Part shown: positions 40,532-50,600 of the stretch, piece after piece
How the letters are laid out: each line of letters begins with the position of its first letter
Numbering within the stretch: position 1 is the first letter of the stretch
From: Paenibacillaceae bacterium
GTDB lineage: Bacteria; Bacillota; Bacilli; Paenibacillales; Paenibacillaceae
DNA length: 64,000 nt
Assembly (NCBI GenBank): GCA_900766135.1
Contig: CAAFUF010000024.1
Location: 62,001 to 126,000, forward strand
Direction: 5' to 3'
Notes under the pieces: model-generated
The model's input: the letters and a program-made list of their open reading frames with translations, nothing else
The model's database searches: none
What the model was told of the DNA's origin: nothing
Made by a program: the position numbers and the translations under genes

Positions 40532-42103
40532 ATGAGAAGAACGAACGGAAATCGACCCCACTCTATTCGGCGTAAAGCCAAACCTGTAAACGGTCCATTG
40601 GAAAAGCTTGGCGAGACGGAGAAACAACCGCTTGGCGCATCACTTCCCGAAACGACCCGCCGGTTGAAGGAAGCTTTGGGGAACAGCCCGGATGTCGTCA
40701 TCCGCAATCTGGCGAGCCGGGGGCCAAAGGGTGCGGATCTCGTCGTCTGTTATCTCGACGGTCTCGTAGACCAAAACATGTTGGGCAAATTAATCGGCGA
40801 CATCGAGGACGATGCGCCGGAGACCTGGACGGATCCGTCCGGCGAACTTTTCTCCACCTGGATCACGGCGGGCAGCGTGCAGCAGGTCGGCACCCTGGAC
40901 AAGATGTTGGCCGGCATCTTATCGGGTGCGGCCGCCGTGCTCGTCGACGGCATAGAAGGCGCGCTCATCGTCTCGATCGGCGGCGGGGCACGGCGATCCG
41001 TCGAAGAGCCGTCCTCGCAAACGGTGATCCGCGGGCCGAAAGAAGGCTTTACCGAAGACTTGTCCACGAACATCTCGTTGATCAGACGAAAAATACGTTC
41101 GCCGCATCTGCGATTTGAAAGCCGGACGATCGGTTCATATACGCAAACGAAAATCGCCGTCGCCCATATCCAAGGAATCGTCAATCCGGTGGTAGTGGAC
41201 GAAGTGCTGAAACGTCTGGACGCCATTGACACCGACAGCATCCTGGATAGCGGTTATATCGAGGAATTTATCCAAGATCGCTCGTTCACGCCGTTTCCGA
41301 CCATCTTGAATACCGAGCGGCCGGATGCCGTTGCGGGCAGCCTGCTGGAAGGGCAGGTGACCATCCTTGTCGACGGGAGTCCGTTTGTGCTGATCTGCCC
41401 GGTCACCTTTTTCAAGTTTTTCCTGTCCAGCGAAGACTATTACCAACGGTACGATATCTCCTCGTTTCTGCGTAACATCCGGTTATTTTCCTTTTTGGTC
41501 GCCTTGTTGCTGCCTTCCTTTTATATCGCCGTAACGACCTTTCATCCGGAAATGCTGCCCACCACGATGCTGATCAGTTTAGCGGCCCAACGCGAAGGTA
41601 CGCCGCTGCCGGCATTGCTGGAAGCGATGCTGATGGAAATCACCTTCGAGGTCATCCGGGAAGCCGGCGTTCGCATGCCGCGGGTGGTCGGCCCGGCGAT
41701 CTCGATCGTCGGTGCCCTGGTGCTCGGGCAAGCGGCGGTACAGGCCGGACTGGTTTCCGCGGCCATGGTCATTATCGTCTCGTTTACGGCAATCGCCAAT
41801 TTCGTCATACCGACGTTCGGCATGTCGGGGGCGGTGCGTTTGATCCGGTTTGGGTTGATGCTGCTTGCCGGATCGTTTGGTCTTTTTGGCATTATCTCGG
41901 GCTTGATCCCCTTGCTGATGCACCTGGTCTCCCTGAGCTCGTTCGGGGTTCCCTATTTCTTGCCGCTAGCGCCGCTCAGCTTTCGCAATATGAAGGATGT
42001 GTTTATTCGGGTGCCTTGGCCGAAAATGAATACCCGTCCGTCTTATATCGAACTCGAGAACAAAACCAGACAAGGTTCCGGTACCGATGAACAGGGACGA
42101 TGA
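40532..42103 (+). CDS. gerA: Spore germination protein, GerA subunit family
   Basis: The 523-residue protein has a hydrophilic N-terminal half (about 1-300), with DVVIRNLASRGPKGADLVVCYLDGLVDQ and EDAPETW-like residues, followed by four to six membrane segments from about 310. SFYIAVTTFHPEMLPTTML and IREAGVRMPRVVGPAISIVGALVLGQAAVQAG are hallmarks of GerA/GerBA/GerKA. With GerC and GerB it forms a nutrient receptor in the inner spore membrane that triggers germination. The ligand cannot be read from sequence. GGAGGGC precedes the ATG. A candidate sigma-G promoter lies upstream. Confidence 0.93.
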   Translation: MRRTNGNRPHSIRRKAKPVNGPLEKLGETEKQPLGASLPETTRRLKEALGNSPDVVIRNLASRGPKGADLVVCYLDGLVDQNMLGKLIGDIEDDAPETWTDPSGELFSTWITAGSVQQVGTLDKMLAGILSGAAAVLVDGIEGALIVSIGGGARRSVEEPSSQTVIRGPKEGFTEDLSTNISLIRRKIRSPHLRFESRTIGSYTQTKIAVAHIQGIVNPVVVDEVLKRLDAIDTDSILDSGYIEEFIQDRSFTPFPTILNTERPDAVAGSLLEGQVTILVDGSPFVLICPVTFFKFFLSSEDYYQRYDISSFLRNIRLFSFLVALLLPSFYIAVTTFHPEMLPTTMLISLAAQREGTPLPALLEAMLMEITFEVIREAGVRMPRVVGPAISIVGALVLGQAAVQAGLVSAAMVIIVSFTAIANFVIPTFGMSGAVRLIRFGLMLLAGSFGLFGIISGLIPLLMHLVSLSSFGVPYFLPLAPLSFRNMKDVFIRVPWPKMNTRPSYIELENKTRQGSGTDEQGR

Positions 42104-42123
42104 AAGAATAGGAGAATGCCGTT

Positions 42124-43371
42124 ATGCGCCGCTTTTGGTTATGTTGCGTATCCGTCATCCTGTGCGTGATATCGTCAGGTTGCTGGAACCGCATGGAGCT
42201 TAACGAATTGGGGATCACCGTCGCCACGGGGTTCGACCGTGAAGGGGACGATTGGGTATTGAGCTACCAGGTCATCGTGCCTTCGGCGTCGGGAGCAAGC
42301 CAAGGAGGGGGTGCCACGGGAGGAGGGAACCAGCCTAGCGTGTACGTATTTTCGACGAAAGGCAAAACGATTCGCGAAGCCGCCGACCGCGGTTACCTTG
42401 AAAATCCACGCCAGCTGTATTTTGCCCATACGGATATCATGGTCATTGGAAAAGAGGCGGCGAAAGCGGGAATCGACCAGATCCTGGATTTGTATTTCCG
42501 CAACATCGACGCGCGGGAAACCGTGCTGGTAAGCGTTACGGATGAAACGGCAGCGGATATTTTGAGAAAAATGGTGCCTCCCGAAAAAATACCGGGTACG
42601 GCTTTGGCCGACATGTTGCGGAAGCAAGCGAACTTCTCCTCGTATTATCCTGTCGTCAAGGTATATCAATTGGCGCAACAACTGGTCTCGGACGCACGGA
42701 CGGCCGGCGTGCCGGAAATCACGGTTACCAAAGGCAATAAAAAGGCGCTGGAGTCACTTGACATCAACAAGACCACTTCGCCTCCCGTGAAAATGAAGAT
42801 TTCCCGGTTAGCCGTTTTTCAAGACGACCGCTTGGTGGGTTATCTGGATCGCCAGCAAAGCTACGGCATTTCCTGGCTTACGGATCGAGTCAAAGGAAGC
42901 ACTCTTTCCTTCTTGTGCTCCCGGCGCGGACCCGAGGGGGAATCGCGGGGAAGCGTTCGGATCACGAGCGCCAAAACCAAAGTGACCCCTGTCAAGGAAG
43001 GCGGACACTACAAAATGCAAGTGCGCACGGAAGCCAAAGGCGATTTGCTGATGGAATACATGTGCGGCGAAGATTTGACCAAACCCGGAGCGATCAGCCG
43101 GCTTGAACGGATCATCGCCGATGAAATCGTCAATGCGATCGATACGGGGTGGAAAGCGTCCCAAAAGCTACAGGTCGATTTGCCGGGTTTCGCCGACAAA
43201 ATTCACCGTAAGGACCCTAAAGGATGGAAGGAACTGGAGAAAAATTGGAATCAAGAGTTGGCAGGGATCCAACTGGACATCCAGGTGAAGATGAGATTGC
43301 AGCGTCCCGGGTTATTCAAGAAGTCATTTGATATTTTGACGAAACAGGCCAAGGCGGAGGATGGCACATAA
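42124..43371 (+). CDS. gerC: Spore germination lipoprotein, Ger(x)C family
   Basis: The 415-residue protein starts with a signal peptide and lipobox ISSGC (Cys20) followed by WNRMELNELGITVATGFD, which is diagnostic of Ger(x)C lipoproteins. Later conserved parts are YLENPRQLYFAHTDIMVIG, ETVLVSVTD and the C-terminal LEKNWNQELAGIQLDIQVKMRLQRPG. It is diacylglycerated and anchored in the inner spore membrane as the C subunit of the germinant receptor. The Gly/Ser-rich stretch near residues 58-72 is a local insertion. It lies 20 bases after gerA and 15 before gerB. Confidence 0.92.
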   Translation: MRRFWLCCVSVILCVISSGCWNRMELNELGITVATGFDREGDDWVLSYQVIVPSASGASQGGGATGGGNQPSVYVFSTKGKTIREAADRGYLENPRQLYFAHTDIMVIGKEAAKAGIDQILDLYFRNIDARETVLVSVTDETAADILRKMVPPEKIPGTALADMLRKQANFSSYYPVVKVYQLAQQLVSDARTAGVPEITVTKGNKKALESLDINKTTSPPVKMKISRLAVFQDDRLVGYLDRQQSYGISWLTDRVKGSTLSFLCSRRGPEGESRGSVRITSAKTKVTPVKEGGHYKMQVRTEAKGDLLMEYMCGEDLTKPGAISRLERIIADEIVNAIDTGWKASQKLQVDLPGFADKIHRKDPKGWKELEKNWNQELAGIQLDIQVKMRLQRPGLFKKSFDILTKQAKAEDGT

Positions 43372-43386
43372 GGGAGAGGGATCACC

Positions 43387-44469
43387 ATGGAAGATCGTAA
43401 GAGCAGGCTTGCCGAATTGGTGGCCGGCTTCGTACTCTTTGAAATCGGAAGCACCACGCTGTTCCAGATCGGCGCCGAAGCCAAACAAGATGCCTGGATC
43501 GTCATGGGCATCGCCGCCGCCATAGGTTATTTGTATTTGCTGCTTCATTTGGCCATCTACCGCCGAGACCCCGATCGGGATGTCTTCGAGCTGTTCATGG
43601 TCTATTTCGGCAAAGTGGCGGGCCCGCTGTTCTCCGTTGCGCTGGCGGTGTATTTTGGCTATGAAGCCTCCCGCAATTTGCGCGATCTCGGGGAACTGGC
43701 CGCCTACATGCTGCTGAACCGGACTCCGTTAGTGATTATCATATTGATCGCGTTACTCGTCGTTGCCAACAGCGCGAGATACGGGCCTCGCGTCGTGTTT
43801 CTCTGCTGTTTGGCTTTGCTTCCGTTTACGGTCATCAGTTACCTCATCCTGATCTCGATGATTTCCGGCGTTGGTTTGATCCGGTTTGAGCATATGCTGC
43901 CAATCTTGGAAAACGGCTTTCGGCCCGTATTGAAAAACGTTACGGACGTCGTATCGTTTCCGTTCGGACAGACCTTGTTGTTCCTGGTTTATTTCCCTTT
44001 GGCCCCCAAAGGGAAGAAGACGCGCAGATCGTTTCAGCTCGCTTACGGTTTAACGGCGCTTTTCCTCCTCATTGTCAATCAAATCAACGTGCTGGTGCTT
44101 GGCCCGACGCTGGCGGAAACGGTCACTTTCCCGCTGCTTCAGGTCGTTCAATTGATCGAACTGGTCGAAGTGTTTGAAAGGATGGACATTTTGTTCGTGA
44201 TGGTTCTGTTCATGGGTCTGGGCACCAAGCTGGTTCTGTTTTTCATCGGGGCCTTGAAGGGGCTTTCACGAATTACGGGAACCGCTTATGATAAGTGGGT
44301 GGTTCCCGTCGGGCTCGCCGTTTTCGGCTTATCGTTCGCTTCTCCCAATTTTTCGCACCATATTTGGGTCGGCATCGACGTGGTTCTGAAGTGGTACCCG
44401 ATCTTCCAAATTGGCTTTCCGGCCTTGTTGTTCATGATGATGTTGATTCGGAAGGACAAGGCGCTATAA
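43387..44469 (+). CDS. gerB: Spore germination permease, GerB subunit family
   Basis: The 360-residue membrane protein has about ten hydrophobic segments and belongs to the GerB endospore germination permeases of the APC superfamily. Recognisable parts are RLAELVAGFVLFEIGSTTLFQIG, the loop around SRNLRDLGELAAYMLLNRTP, and LPILENGFRPVLKNV. The GerB subunit binds the nutrient germinant. AGGGAGAGG precedes the ATG. It completes the gerA-gerC-gerB operon. The stop codon is only two bases from that of the convergent fadH gene, with no terminator between. Confidence 0.92.
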   Translation: MEDRKSRLAELVAGFVLFEIGSTTLFQIGAEAKQDAWIVMGIAAAIGYLYLLLHLAIYRRDPDRDVFELFMVYFGKVAGPLFSVALAVYFGYEASRNLRDLGELAAYMLLNRTPLVIIILIALLVVANSARYGPRVVFLCCLALLPFTVISYLILISMISGVGLIRFEHMLPILENGFRPVLKNVTDVVSFPFGQTLLFLVYFPLAPKGKKTRRSFQLAYGLTALFLLIVNQINVLVLGPTLAETVTFPLLQVVQLIELVEVFERMDILFVMVLFMGLGTKLVLFFIGALKGLSRITGTAYDKWVVPVGLAVFGLSFASPNFSHHIWVGIDVVLKWYPIFQIGFPALLFMMMLIRKDKAL

Positions 44470-44471
44470 GC

Positions 44472-45329
44472 TCATTTTCCTTTTCGTGTCAGCTCGGAGA
44501 GCCGATCCCACTGTTCGTCCGTCACCTCGGCAAGATCGTTGAACTGACCGGCGCCCCGCAGCCACTCGCCACCGTCGATTGTGACGACCTCGCCGTTGAT
44601 ATATCCGGCGGCGTCCGAGACGAGGAAGGCGGCCAAGTCCGCCAATTCCTCCGGGCGGCCGGTTCGGCCCAGCGGCACGCGTTCCAGCATTTTTGCCGCG
44701 AGCTCCGGCGTGGGGGAGAGCCTGGACCAGGCACCCTCCGTCGGAAACGGGCCGGGAGCGATAGCCACCTGGCGGATGCCGTGCGGCGCCCATTCGACGG
44801 CTAGCGAGCGGGTCAGGGCCAATATGCCGGCCTTGGCCGCCGCAGAGGGAACGACATAACCCGAGCCGGTCGAAGCGTATGTGGTGGCGATGTTCAGCAT
44901 CGTCCCCGGTTGTTCCTGCTCGATCCAGCGTTTCCCGACTTCCAGCGACATATAAAACGTACCGTGCAGCACAATGCCCAACACGGCGTCAACGGCCCGC
45001 GGTGACAAGCGTTCGGTCGGACTGATGAAATTGCCGGCGGCGTTATTGACCAGCACATCGATGCTCCCGAAATGCCGCCATACGGCGTCGACGCAGGCCC
45101 GTACCTGTTCGGGATCGCGCACGTCGCAGCGCTGCGCGAGCACCTCGCCGCCGCTGCCGGCCATCATTTCTTCCGCCGCGCTGTGCAGAATCTCTTCGCG
45201 GCGTCCACAGATAGCGACCTTGGCCCCGAGCTGCAGAAACCGTTCCGCCATGGCCCGACCCAATCCTGTGCCTCCGCCGGTAATCAAGATCGTTTTCCCC
45301 TTCAGCAGTTCCTTCGCAAACGCTTCCAT
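44472..45329 (-). CDS. fadH: 2,4-dienoyl-CoA reductase-like SDR, FadH
   Basis: The 285-residue short-chain dehydrogenase has the NADP motif TGGGTGLGRAMA (17-28), NNAAGNFISPTERLSP (95-110) and the end GEVVTIDGGEWLRGAGQF. At the usual YxxxK position it has S162 and K166, so the tyrosine is absent, as in mitochondrial and Bacillus dienoyl-CoA reductases. The NNAAGNF and GPFPTEG motifs also match that group. It would reduce 2,4-dienoyl-CoA during oxidation of polyunsaturated acids. It lies 8 kb from the fad operon and has no FadR box nearby. AGGAGCG precedes the ATG. Confidence 0.82.
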   Translation of the reverse strand: MEAFAKELLKGKTILITGGGTGLGRAMAERFLQLGAKVAICGRREEILHSAAEEMMAGSGGEVLAQRCDVRDPEQVRACVDAVWRHFGSIDVLVNNAAGNFISPTERLSPRAVDAVLGIVLHGTFYMSLEVGKRWIEQEQPGTMLNIATTYASTGSGYVVPSAAAKAGILALTRSLAVEWAPHGIRQVAIAPGPFPTEGAWSRLSPTPELAAKMLERVPLGRTGRPEELADLAAFLVSDAAGYINGEVVTIDGGEWLRGAGQFNDLAEVTDEQWDRLSELTRKGK

Positions 45330-45420
45330 CTTTTCACGCTCCTCGCTCGATTTGTGCTCCGATACAAAGATATTCGCCTGTAAAGCCTGTTATCCTGTTC
45401 CCCTGGGTCAAATAGGGCAT

Positions 45421-45452
45421 AAAAAAACGCAGGAACCCAAAAGGGCCCTGCG
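45421..45452 (-). terminator. Terminator of the 58-residue minus-strand gene
   Basis: ACGCAGG with an inner ACCC pairs with GGG and CCTGCG. On the minus strand seven T follow (complement of 45421-45427). Confidence 0.8.
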
Positions 45453-45473
45453 GACGGTTTCGTGGAGCGCCAA

Positions 45474-45650
45474 TTATTTCGCGGAATCCGTGTCGGTGAA
45501 CGGCACCGGTTTGGCTACCCATTCATCCGCTTCCGGTTCGATATCCACGCCGTTCTTCATTTTCTTCTTCTCGGCCAACGAGTCGCCTTGCTGGTCCAGT
45601 TTATTGCGCAGCTCGGCCTCATCGCGGGATTGTCCATTTTGCTGTTCCAT
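45474..45650 (-). CDS. Small acidic hypothetical protein, 58 residues
   Basis: AAGGAGG seven bases before the ATG at 45650 and a strong terminator directly after the stop argue that this is a real gene. The product, from MEQQNGQSRDEAELRNKL to FTDTDSAK, is hydrophilic, acidic and low in aromatic residues, and looks disordered. The composition (Gln, Asn, Glu, Asp) resembles small spore-type proteins, but it lacks the alpha/beta SASP motif. I recognise no family. It stands alone between fadH and the chitosanase gene. Confidence 0.65.
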   Translation of the reverse strand: MEQQNGQSRDEAELRNKLDQQGDSLAEKKKMKNGVDIEPEADEWVAKPVPFTDTDSAK

Positions 45651-45875
45651 GTTGATCCTCCTTATGTCGGTCTGCATTGGTGGTCATTACCCTTCTTTAG
45701 CGTATCCCGATCGCGGCAATTACAAACATCGTGTTTCGGGAAGAGCCGTCCGGTTTATTATCCTAATGAATTGTAATAAAATACAAGTAAGACATCCTTG
45801 CTGCTTCATTACCCGCATTTCCGAAGACGCTTAACGAAAGAGAAGGTTTGCACTTTCGATTTGAGGAGGAATGAG

Positions 45876-47540
45876 ATGATGCTTCAAAAGGTTTGTCTTT
45901 TCTTGTTATGCCTATTCGTTACGGTCTCTTTAGGCGCGGTTGGTTCAGCTTCTCCGGCTTCTGCCGCCGGGGAACTCAAGCCTTTCCCGCAGCAGGTCAG
46001 CTATCCGGGCGTCTTAAAGCCCAGCCACGTGACCCAAGCCGCGATGAATCAGGCGGTTACGGCTTATTACGATTACTGGAAATCGACGTATCTCAAAAGT
46101 AATTTGGCTTCTTTGCCCGGCGGTTATTACGTGAAGGGGAATATTACCGGCGATCCCGATGGATTTACGGCACTGGGTTCCTCGGAAGGCCAAGGTTACG
46201 GCATGATCATCGCCGTGCTGATGGCGGGGTATGATCCGAACGCCCGGACAATTTATGACGGGTTGTTCAAAACGGCCCGCGCGTATAAGAGCAGCGGCAA
46301 CCCGAACCTCATGGGTTGGGTCGTGGCTGACAGCAAAGCGGCCCAAGGGCATTTCGGCTCGGCCACCGACGGCGATCTCGATATCGCTTACTCGCTAATA
46401 TTGGCGCATAACCAATGGGGGTCGGGCGGGGCGGTAAATTACCTGCAAGAAGCGAAAAAAATGATTACCGACGGGATCAAAGCCAGTTACGTTACGACCG
46501 GCTACCGGCTCAACCTGGGCGATTGGGACGGCAAAGATGCCCTGAATACGCGGCCATCGGATTGGATGCTGAGTCATCTGCGGGCCTTTTACGAGGTGAC
46601 CGGAGACGAGACTTGGATCCATGTGATCGACAATTTGTACGACGTATACCGGCAGTTTACGGAGGTTTATTCGCCGAATACGGGACTCATTTCCGACTTT
46701 GTGGTCGGGAACCCGCCTAAGCCGGCGCCGGAATGGTATTTGGACGAATTCAAGGAAACGAATCAATATTCTTATAATGCCAGCCGGGTGCCGCTGCGCA
46801 TCGTCATGGATTACGCATTTTACGGCGATCCGCGGGCAAAAACGCTTGCCGATAAAATGGCCGGTTGGATCAAAGGCAAAACCGGCGGCTCCCCGGCGAA
46901 TATCAAAAACGGGTATAAGCTGGACGGTACGGCTTTCGGCGATTATGCCACCGCGGTGTTCGTCGCTCCCTTGATCTCGGCGGGAACGGCGAATCCGGCC
47001 AACCAGGCCTGGGTGAATGCCGGTTGGGATTGGATGAAGAACAAAAAAGAAGATTATTTTAGCGACAGCTACAATTTGCTGAATATGCTGTTCCTTACGG
47101 GCAACTGGTGGAAGCCCGGCGGCGAGCCGGTACCGGAAGCGCCGAACCTGGCGCTGAACCAAACGGCCGTCTCCAGCACAGTCGAAGGCGTCGGCTTTGA
47201 GCCGGGCAAAGCGGTGGATGGCAACCAGATGACGAGATGGGCCAGCCGGGAAGGCAGCGATCCGGAATGGATTTACGTCGACCTGGGGGCGGTGCGGCAG
47301 ATCACCGGCGTCAAATTGCGCTGGGAAGCAGCCTACGCCAAGCGATACAAAATCGAAATCTCCACCGACAGCGGAACGCCGGAGCATTGGCAGGAGGTAT
47401 ATTCGACGACAAGCGGGGACGGCGGACTCGACGAAATTTCGCTGACGCCGCAGCCCGCAAGGTATGTCCGCATGTACGGCATCGAGCGGGGAACGCCGTA
47501 CGGCTATTCCCTGTACGAGCTTGAGGTCACGGGGCAATAA
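45876..47540 (+). CDS. Secreted GH8 glycoside hydrolase (chitosanase/glucanase type) with discoidin domain
   Basis: The 554-residue protein starts with a signal peptide, likely cut after ASPASA (residue 30). The GH8 domain (about 35-420) shows the catalytic acid E104 in GSSEGQGYGM and the ATDGDLDIAYSL motif with D165, D167 and D169. A C-terminal F5/8 type C (discoidin, CBM32-like) domain (about 430-554) has ALNQTAVSSTVEG, VDGNQMTRWAS and ITGVKLRWE. The domain order and GH8 details resemble Paenibacillus and Bacillus chitosanases of family 8, which can also act on beta-1,3-1,4-glucans. GAGGAGG lies six bases before the first of two adjacent ATG codons. It is secreted and probably nutritional. 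Confidence 0.88.
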   Translation: MMLQKVCLFLLCLFVTVSLGAVGSASPASAAGELKPFPQQVSYPGVLKPSHVTQAAMNQAVTAYYDYWKSTYLKSNLASLPGGYYVKGNITGDPDGFTALGSSEGQGYGMIIAVLMAGYDPNARTIYDGLFKTARAYKSSGNPNLMGWVVADSKAAQGHFGSATDGDLDIAYSLILAHNQWGSGGAVNYLQEAKKMITDGIKASYVTTGYRLNLGDWDGKDALNTRPSDWMLSHLRAFYEVTGDETWIHVIDNLYDVYRQFTEVYSPNTGLISDFVVGNPPKPAPEWYLDEFKETNQYSYNASRVPLRIVMDYAFYGDPRAKTLADKMAGWIKGKTGGSPANIKNGYKLDGTAFGDYATAVFVAPLISAGTANPANQAWVNAGWDWMKNKKEDYFSDSYNLLNMLFLTGNWWKPGGEPVPEAPNLALNQTAVSSTVEGVGFEPGKAVDGNQMTRWASREGSDPEWIYVDLGAVRQITGVKLRWEAAYAKRYKIEISTDSGTPEHWQEVYSTTSGDGGLDEISLTPQPARYVRMYGIERGTPYGYSLYELEVTGQ

Positions 47541-47546
47541 ACATAA

Positions 47547-47593
47547 AGGGGTTCGGGACCGCCAATCATGTTGGACGGCCTCGAACCCCTATT
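47547..47593. terminator. Terminator between the GH8 and SNF2 genes
   Basis: AGGGGTTCG and CCGCCAA pair with TTGG, CGG and CGAACCCCT in a long imperfect stem. TTTATGTTT follows on the minus strand and ATTTGG on the plus strand, so it may serve both. Confidence 0.65.
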
Positions 47594-47603
47594 TGGATGC
47601 AGG

Positions 47604-50600
47604 CTAGATCATCAAAATTTCTCGGATTTCCTGCTCGGTGAGCGCGGACAACGTTTCCTGCCCGGGCTTCAGCACCTCTTCGACGAGATGCTTTTTCTTT
47701 TGCTGCAGCTCGTACATCTTGTCCTCCACGGTGCCTTGCGCCACTAAACGGATGACCTGGACGATATTTTTCTGGCCGATCCGATGGGCGCGGTCAGCAG
47801 CCTGCTGCTCGACCGCGGGATTCCACCACAAATCATAGAGGATGACCGTGTCCGCTCCGGTCAGGTTCAGGCCGGTACCGCCGGCCTTCAGCGAAATCAG
47901 GAACAAGTCGCGTTCCCCGTCGTTAAATCTTGAGCAAAGCTCTACCCGTTCGGCTGCCGGCGTTTTCCCGTCAAGATAGAAGAAGGGGAGACCGCGGTAG
48001 CCCAGCTCACGGCCGATCAGTCCGAGCATCTCCGTGAATTGGGAGAAGATCAGCACGCGTTTGCCGGCGCTTTGGCATTCTTCGATCATTTCCATCAGCT
48101 GGTCGAACTTCGCTGAACCGCCGTCATAGCCGTCGACGAACAAGGCCGGGTGGCAGCAAAGCTGGCGCAGCCGCGTCAATCCGGCCAGAATGCGAATGCG
48201 GTTTTGGCCAAAGGTGTCCTCGTCCAAATGTTTGAGCGTCTCCTGCTGCAGCTTGGCCAGGTAGGCCAGATACAACTTCTTCTGTTCGGGCAACAGCTCG
48301 GAAGCCTGGAGGGACTCGATTTTTTCCGGAAGCTCCTTCAGCACGTCGGTTTTCAGCCGGCGCAGAAGGAAAGGACGGATGCGCTTGGCCACGGTTTCCC
48401 GGGACAGGTCGTTAAACGCCTGACGGCTTGGAAACAAGTCGGGGAACACGGCGCTGAAGATCGACCACAACTCCTCCAGCGAATTCTCCACCGGGGTGCC
48501 GGTCAAGGCGAACCGGTATTTCGCCTGCAAGCTTTTCACGGCTTGGGCCGTTTGGCTGGCGTAATTTTTGAAGCTTTGGGCTTCGTCCAATATCAACGTA
48601 TGGAACGACAGTTCGGCGAACTGCTCGATGTCGCGGCGCAGCAGCGGATAAGAGGTGATGATCACGTCCGCCTGCGAGGCTTCGCGCAGCGTTTGCACCC
48701 GTTCGGCTTTGCTGCCGTCCGCGATGACTGCCTTGATGTCCGGCGCGAATTTCGTCAGCTCGTTCCGCCAGTTATACACTAAGGAAGCGGGGGAGACGAT
48801 CAACGCCGGCTGGCCCGATTCGGCGATTTCCGGCAACACCGACACGAGGAAGGCAATGCTTTGCAGGGTCTTCCCGAGTCCCATGTCGTCGGCGAGAATG
48901 CCGCCGAAGCGGTAATGGGCCAGCGTCTTCAGCCATTGGTAGCCGTAGGCTTGGTAATCGCGCAGCACACCGGATAACTGCGGCGGCACGGGAAAGTCCA
49001 GATTGCCGGGATGCTGAAGGTTATGCAGGAGCTCACGGTAAGCTTTGCCGAGCTTCACCGTTCCGCCTTGTCCTTGATCGTCCCGGATATGCAAGCCGCG
49101 AAGGATCGGCAGCCGGAACTCCGGTCCGCGGATCTCGCTTTGACGCAGGCCGAACTCGTTCAGGAAGCGAACGATATCCTGAAATTCCTCGCTTTCCAGA
49201 GGCATGAGAGCCCCGTTCGGCAACCGGTAATACCGTCGCTTCTCCTCCAGCGCCTCGAGCAAGCCGCGAATTTCGGATTCGCCGATACCGGTCATGCTGA
49301 AGCGGAACTCCAGCCAATCCGTACGCTCGTCCACCTCCACGGAGATTTTCGGCGGACGGAGGTCGGGAATCAGCCGCGTCTTCACGGCCGAGGTGGCATA
49401 AATCTCCGCCAGCTTCTCGAGCTCCGGCATGACATGGTACAGGAACTCGTATTCCGCCTCCTCATCGTCGAGGAAATAGGCGCTTTCCGTTCGCGCAAAC
49501 AACCCGGACTCCATCAAATCCAGAATTTGCCGCTCCCGCTCGCCGTCGCGCAGCAGAATCAAATCGGTTCCCCGCTTGGGGCCATGCTCCTCCAAGGGGT
49601 TAAACACGACATCTCCGTATTGGAACTCCAGGCCGGCCAGCAGCCGATCCTTGACCCGGTCGAGATACACCCGGGCTTTAAGCTGGGTCCGCACCATGCG
49701 TCCGGCGACCTTCTCTTCGACATGTACGCTCCCCAGCTTCATCAGACCGGGCAGCACGCGTTCCACGAAGGGCTCGATCTGATCGGGAGAGATCAGGATA
49801 TGCTGCTTCCGGGCCGTGGCAAGCATATGCTTCATCTCGGCGAGCCGTCGCGTTTGCGCCGGCGGCCGACGGATGAGCTTGCCCTCCGACAGAATCACGC
49901 CGTAAGCATCCATCACCGTGACCTCATCGAGGCCTTGGGCGGAAAATTGGTAGCTCTCGTCCCCGGCCTGGCCAAGGTCAAAGCTGAATGGCAGCGGTTC
50001 GTCGGTGACCGTAAGCCCCGGCCAAATTCGGCCATCGTGCTCGAGCTGCACGAGCGGCGCCTGGGTCAGCAGCGGCAGCAGCCCGTCCCAGAAAAACGGC
50101 GGCACCGGCAGCAGCCGATCGGAATGCCCGTAGGATTTGGCCGTATATCCTCCCAGGCTCTCTTGGTACATTTGCTCATTGCGCTGGATCTCCGCAAGCT
50201 TCTGCAGGATCGCTTCATCCTCCGGCCGAAAGCCGTAACGTTCCGGGTCGTAGTTGAAATGCTTGGAGAAGCTGTAGGGCTCGCGGCGCGAGATTTTATC
50301 GAGAAAATCCCGAATGTTCTTGACGATATAAAGGCGCTTCTCGCCGATCTTCAGCTCCAGGCCGAACAGGTACTTGCGGTAGCCGTACGGCACGGGACGG
50401 AGCGTAAATTCCGCCTCCAGCGGCGTCCGTTGATCGAACCTCACTCCGGTCCGCAGCGGCGGCTGGGCGTTCTCTTCGAACAAGCGCATCATATCGCGGG
50501 CGATCCAGATGTCACGGGAGGGGATATCCCCGGGTTGTTTCCGCTGGTTCGCGCTAAGGGATCCGCTCCAAGCTTCCCCCGGGAGATCCAGCTCCTCGTC

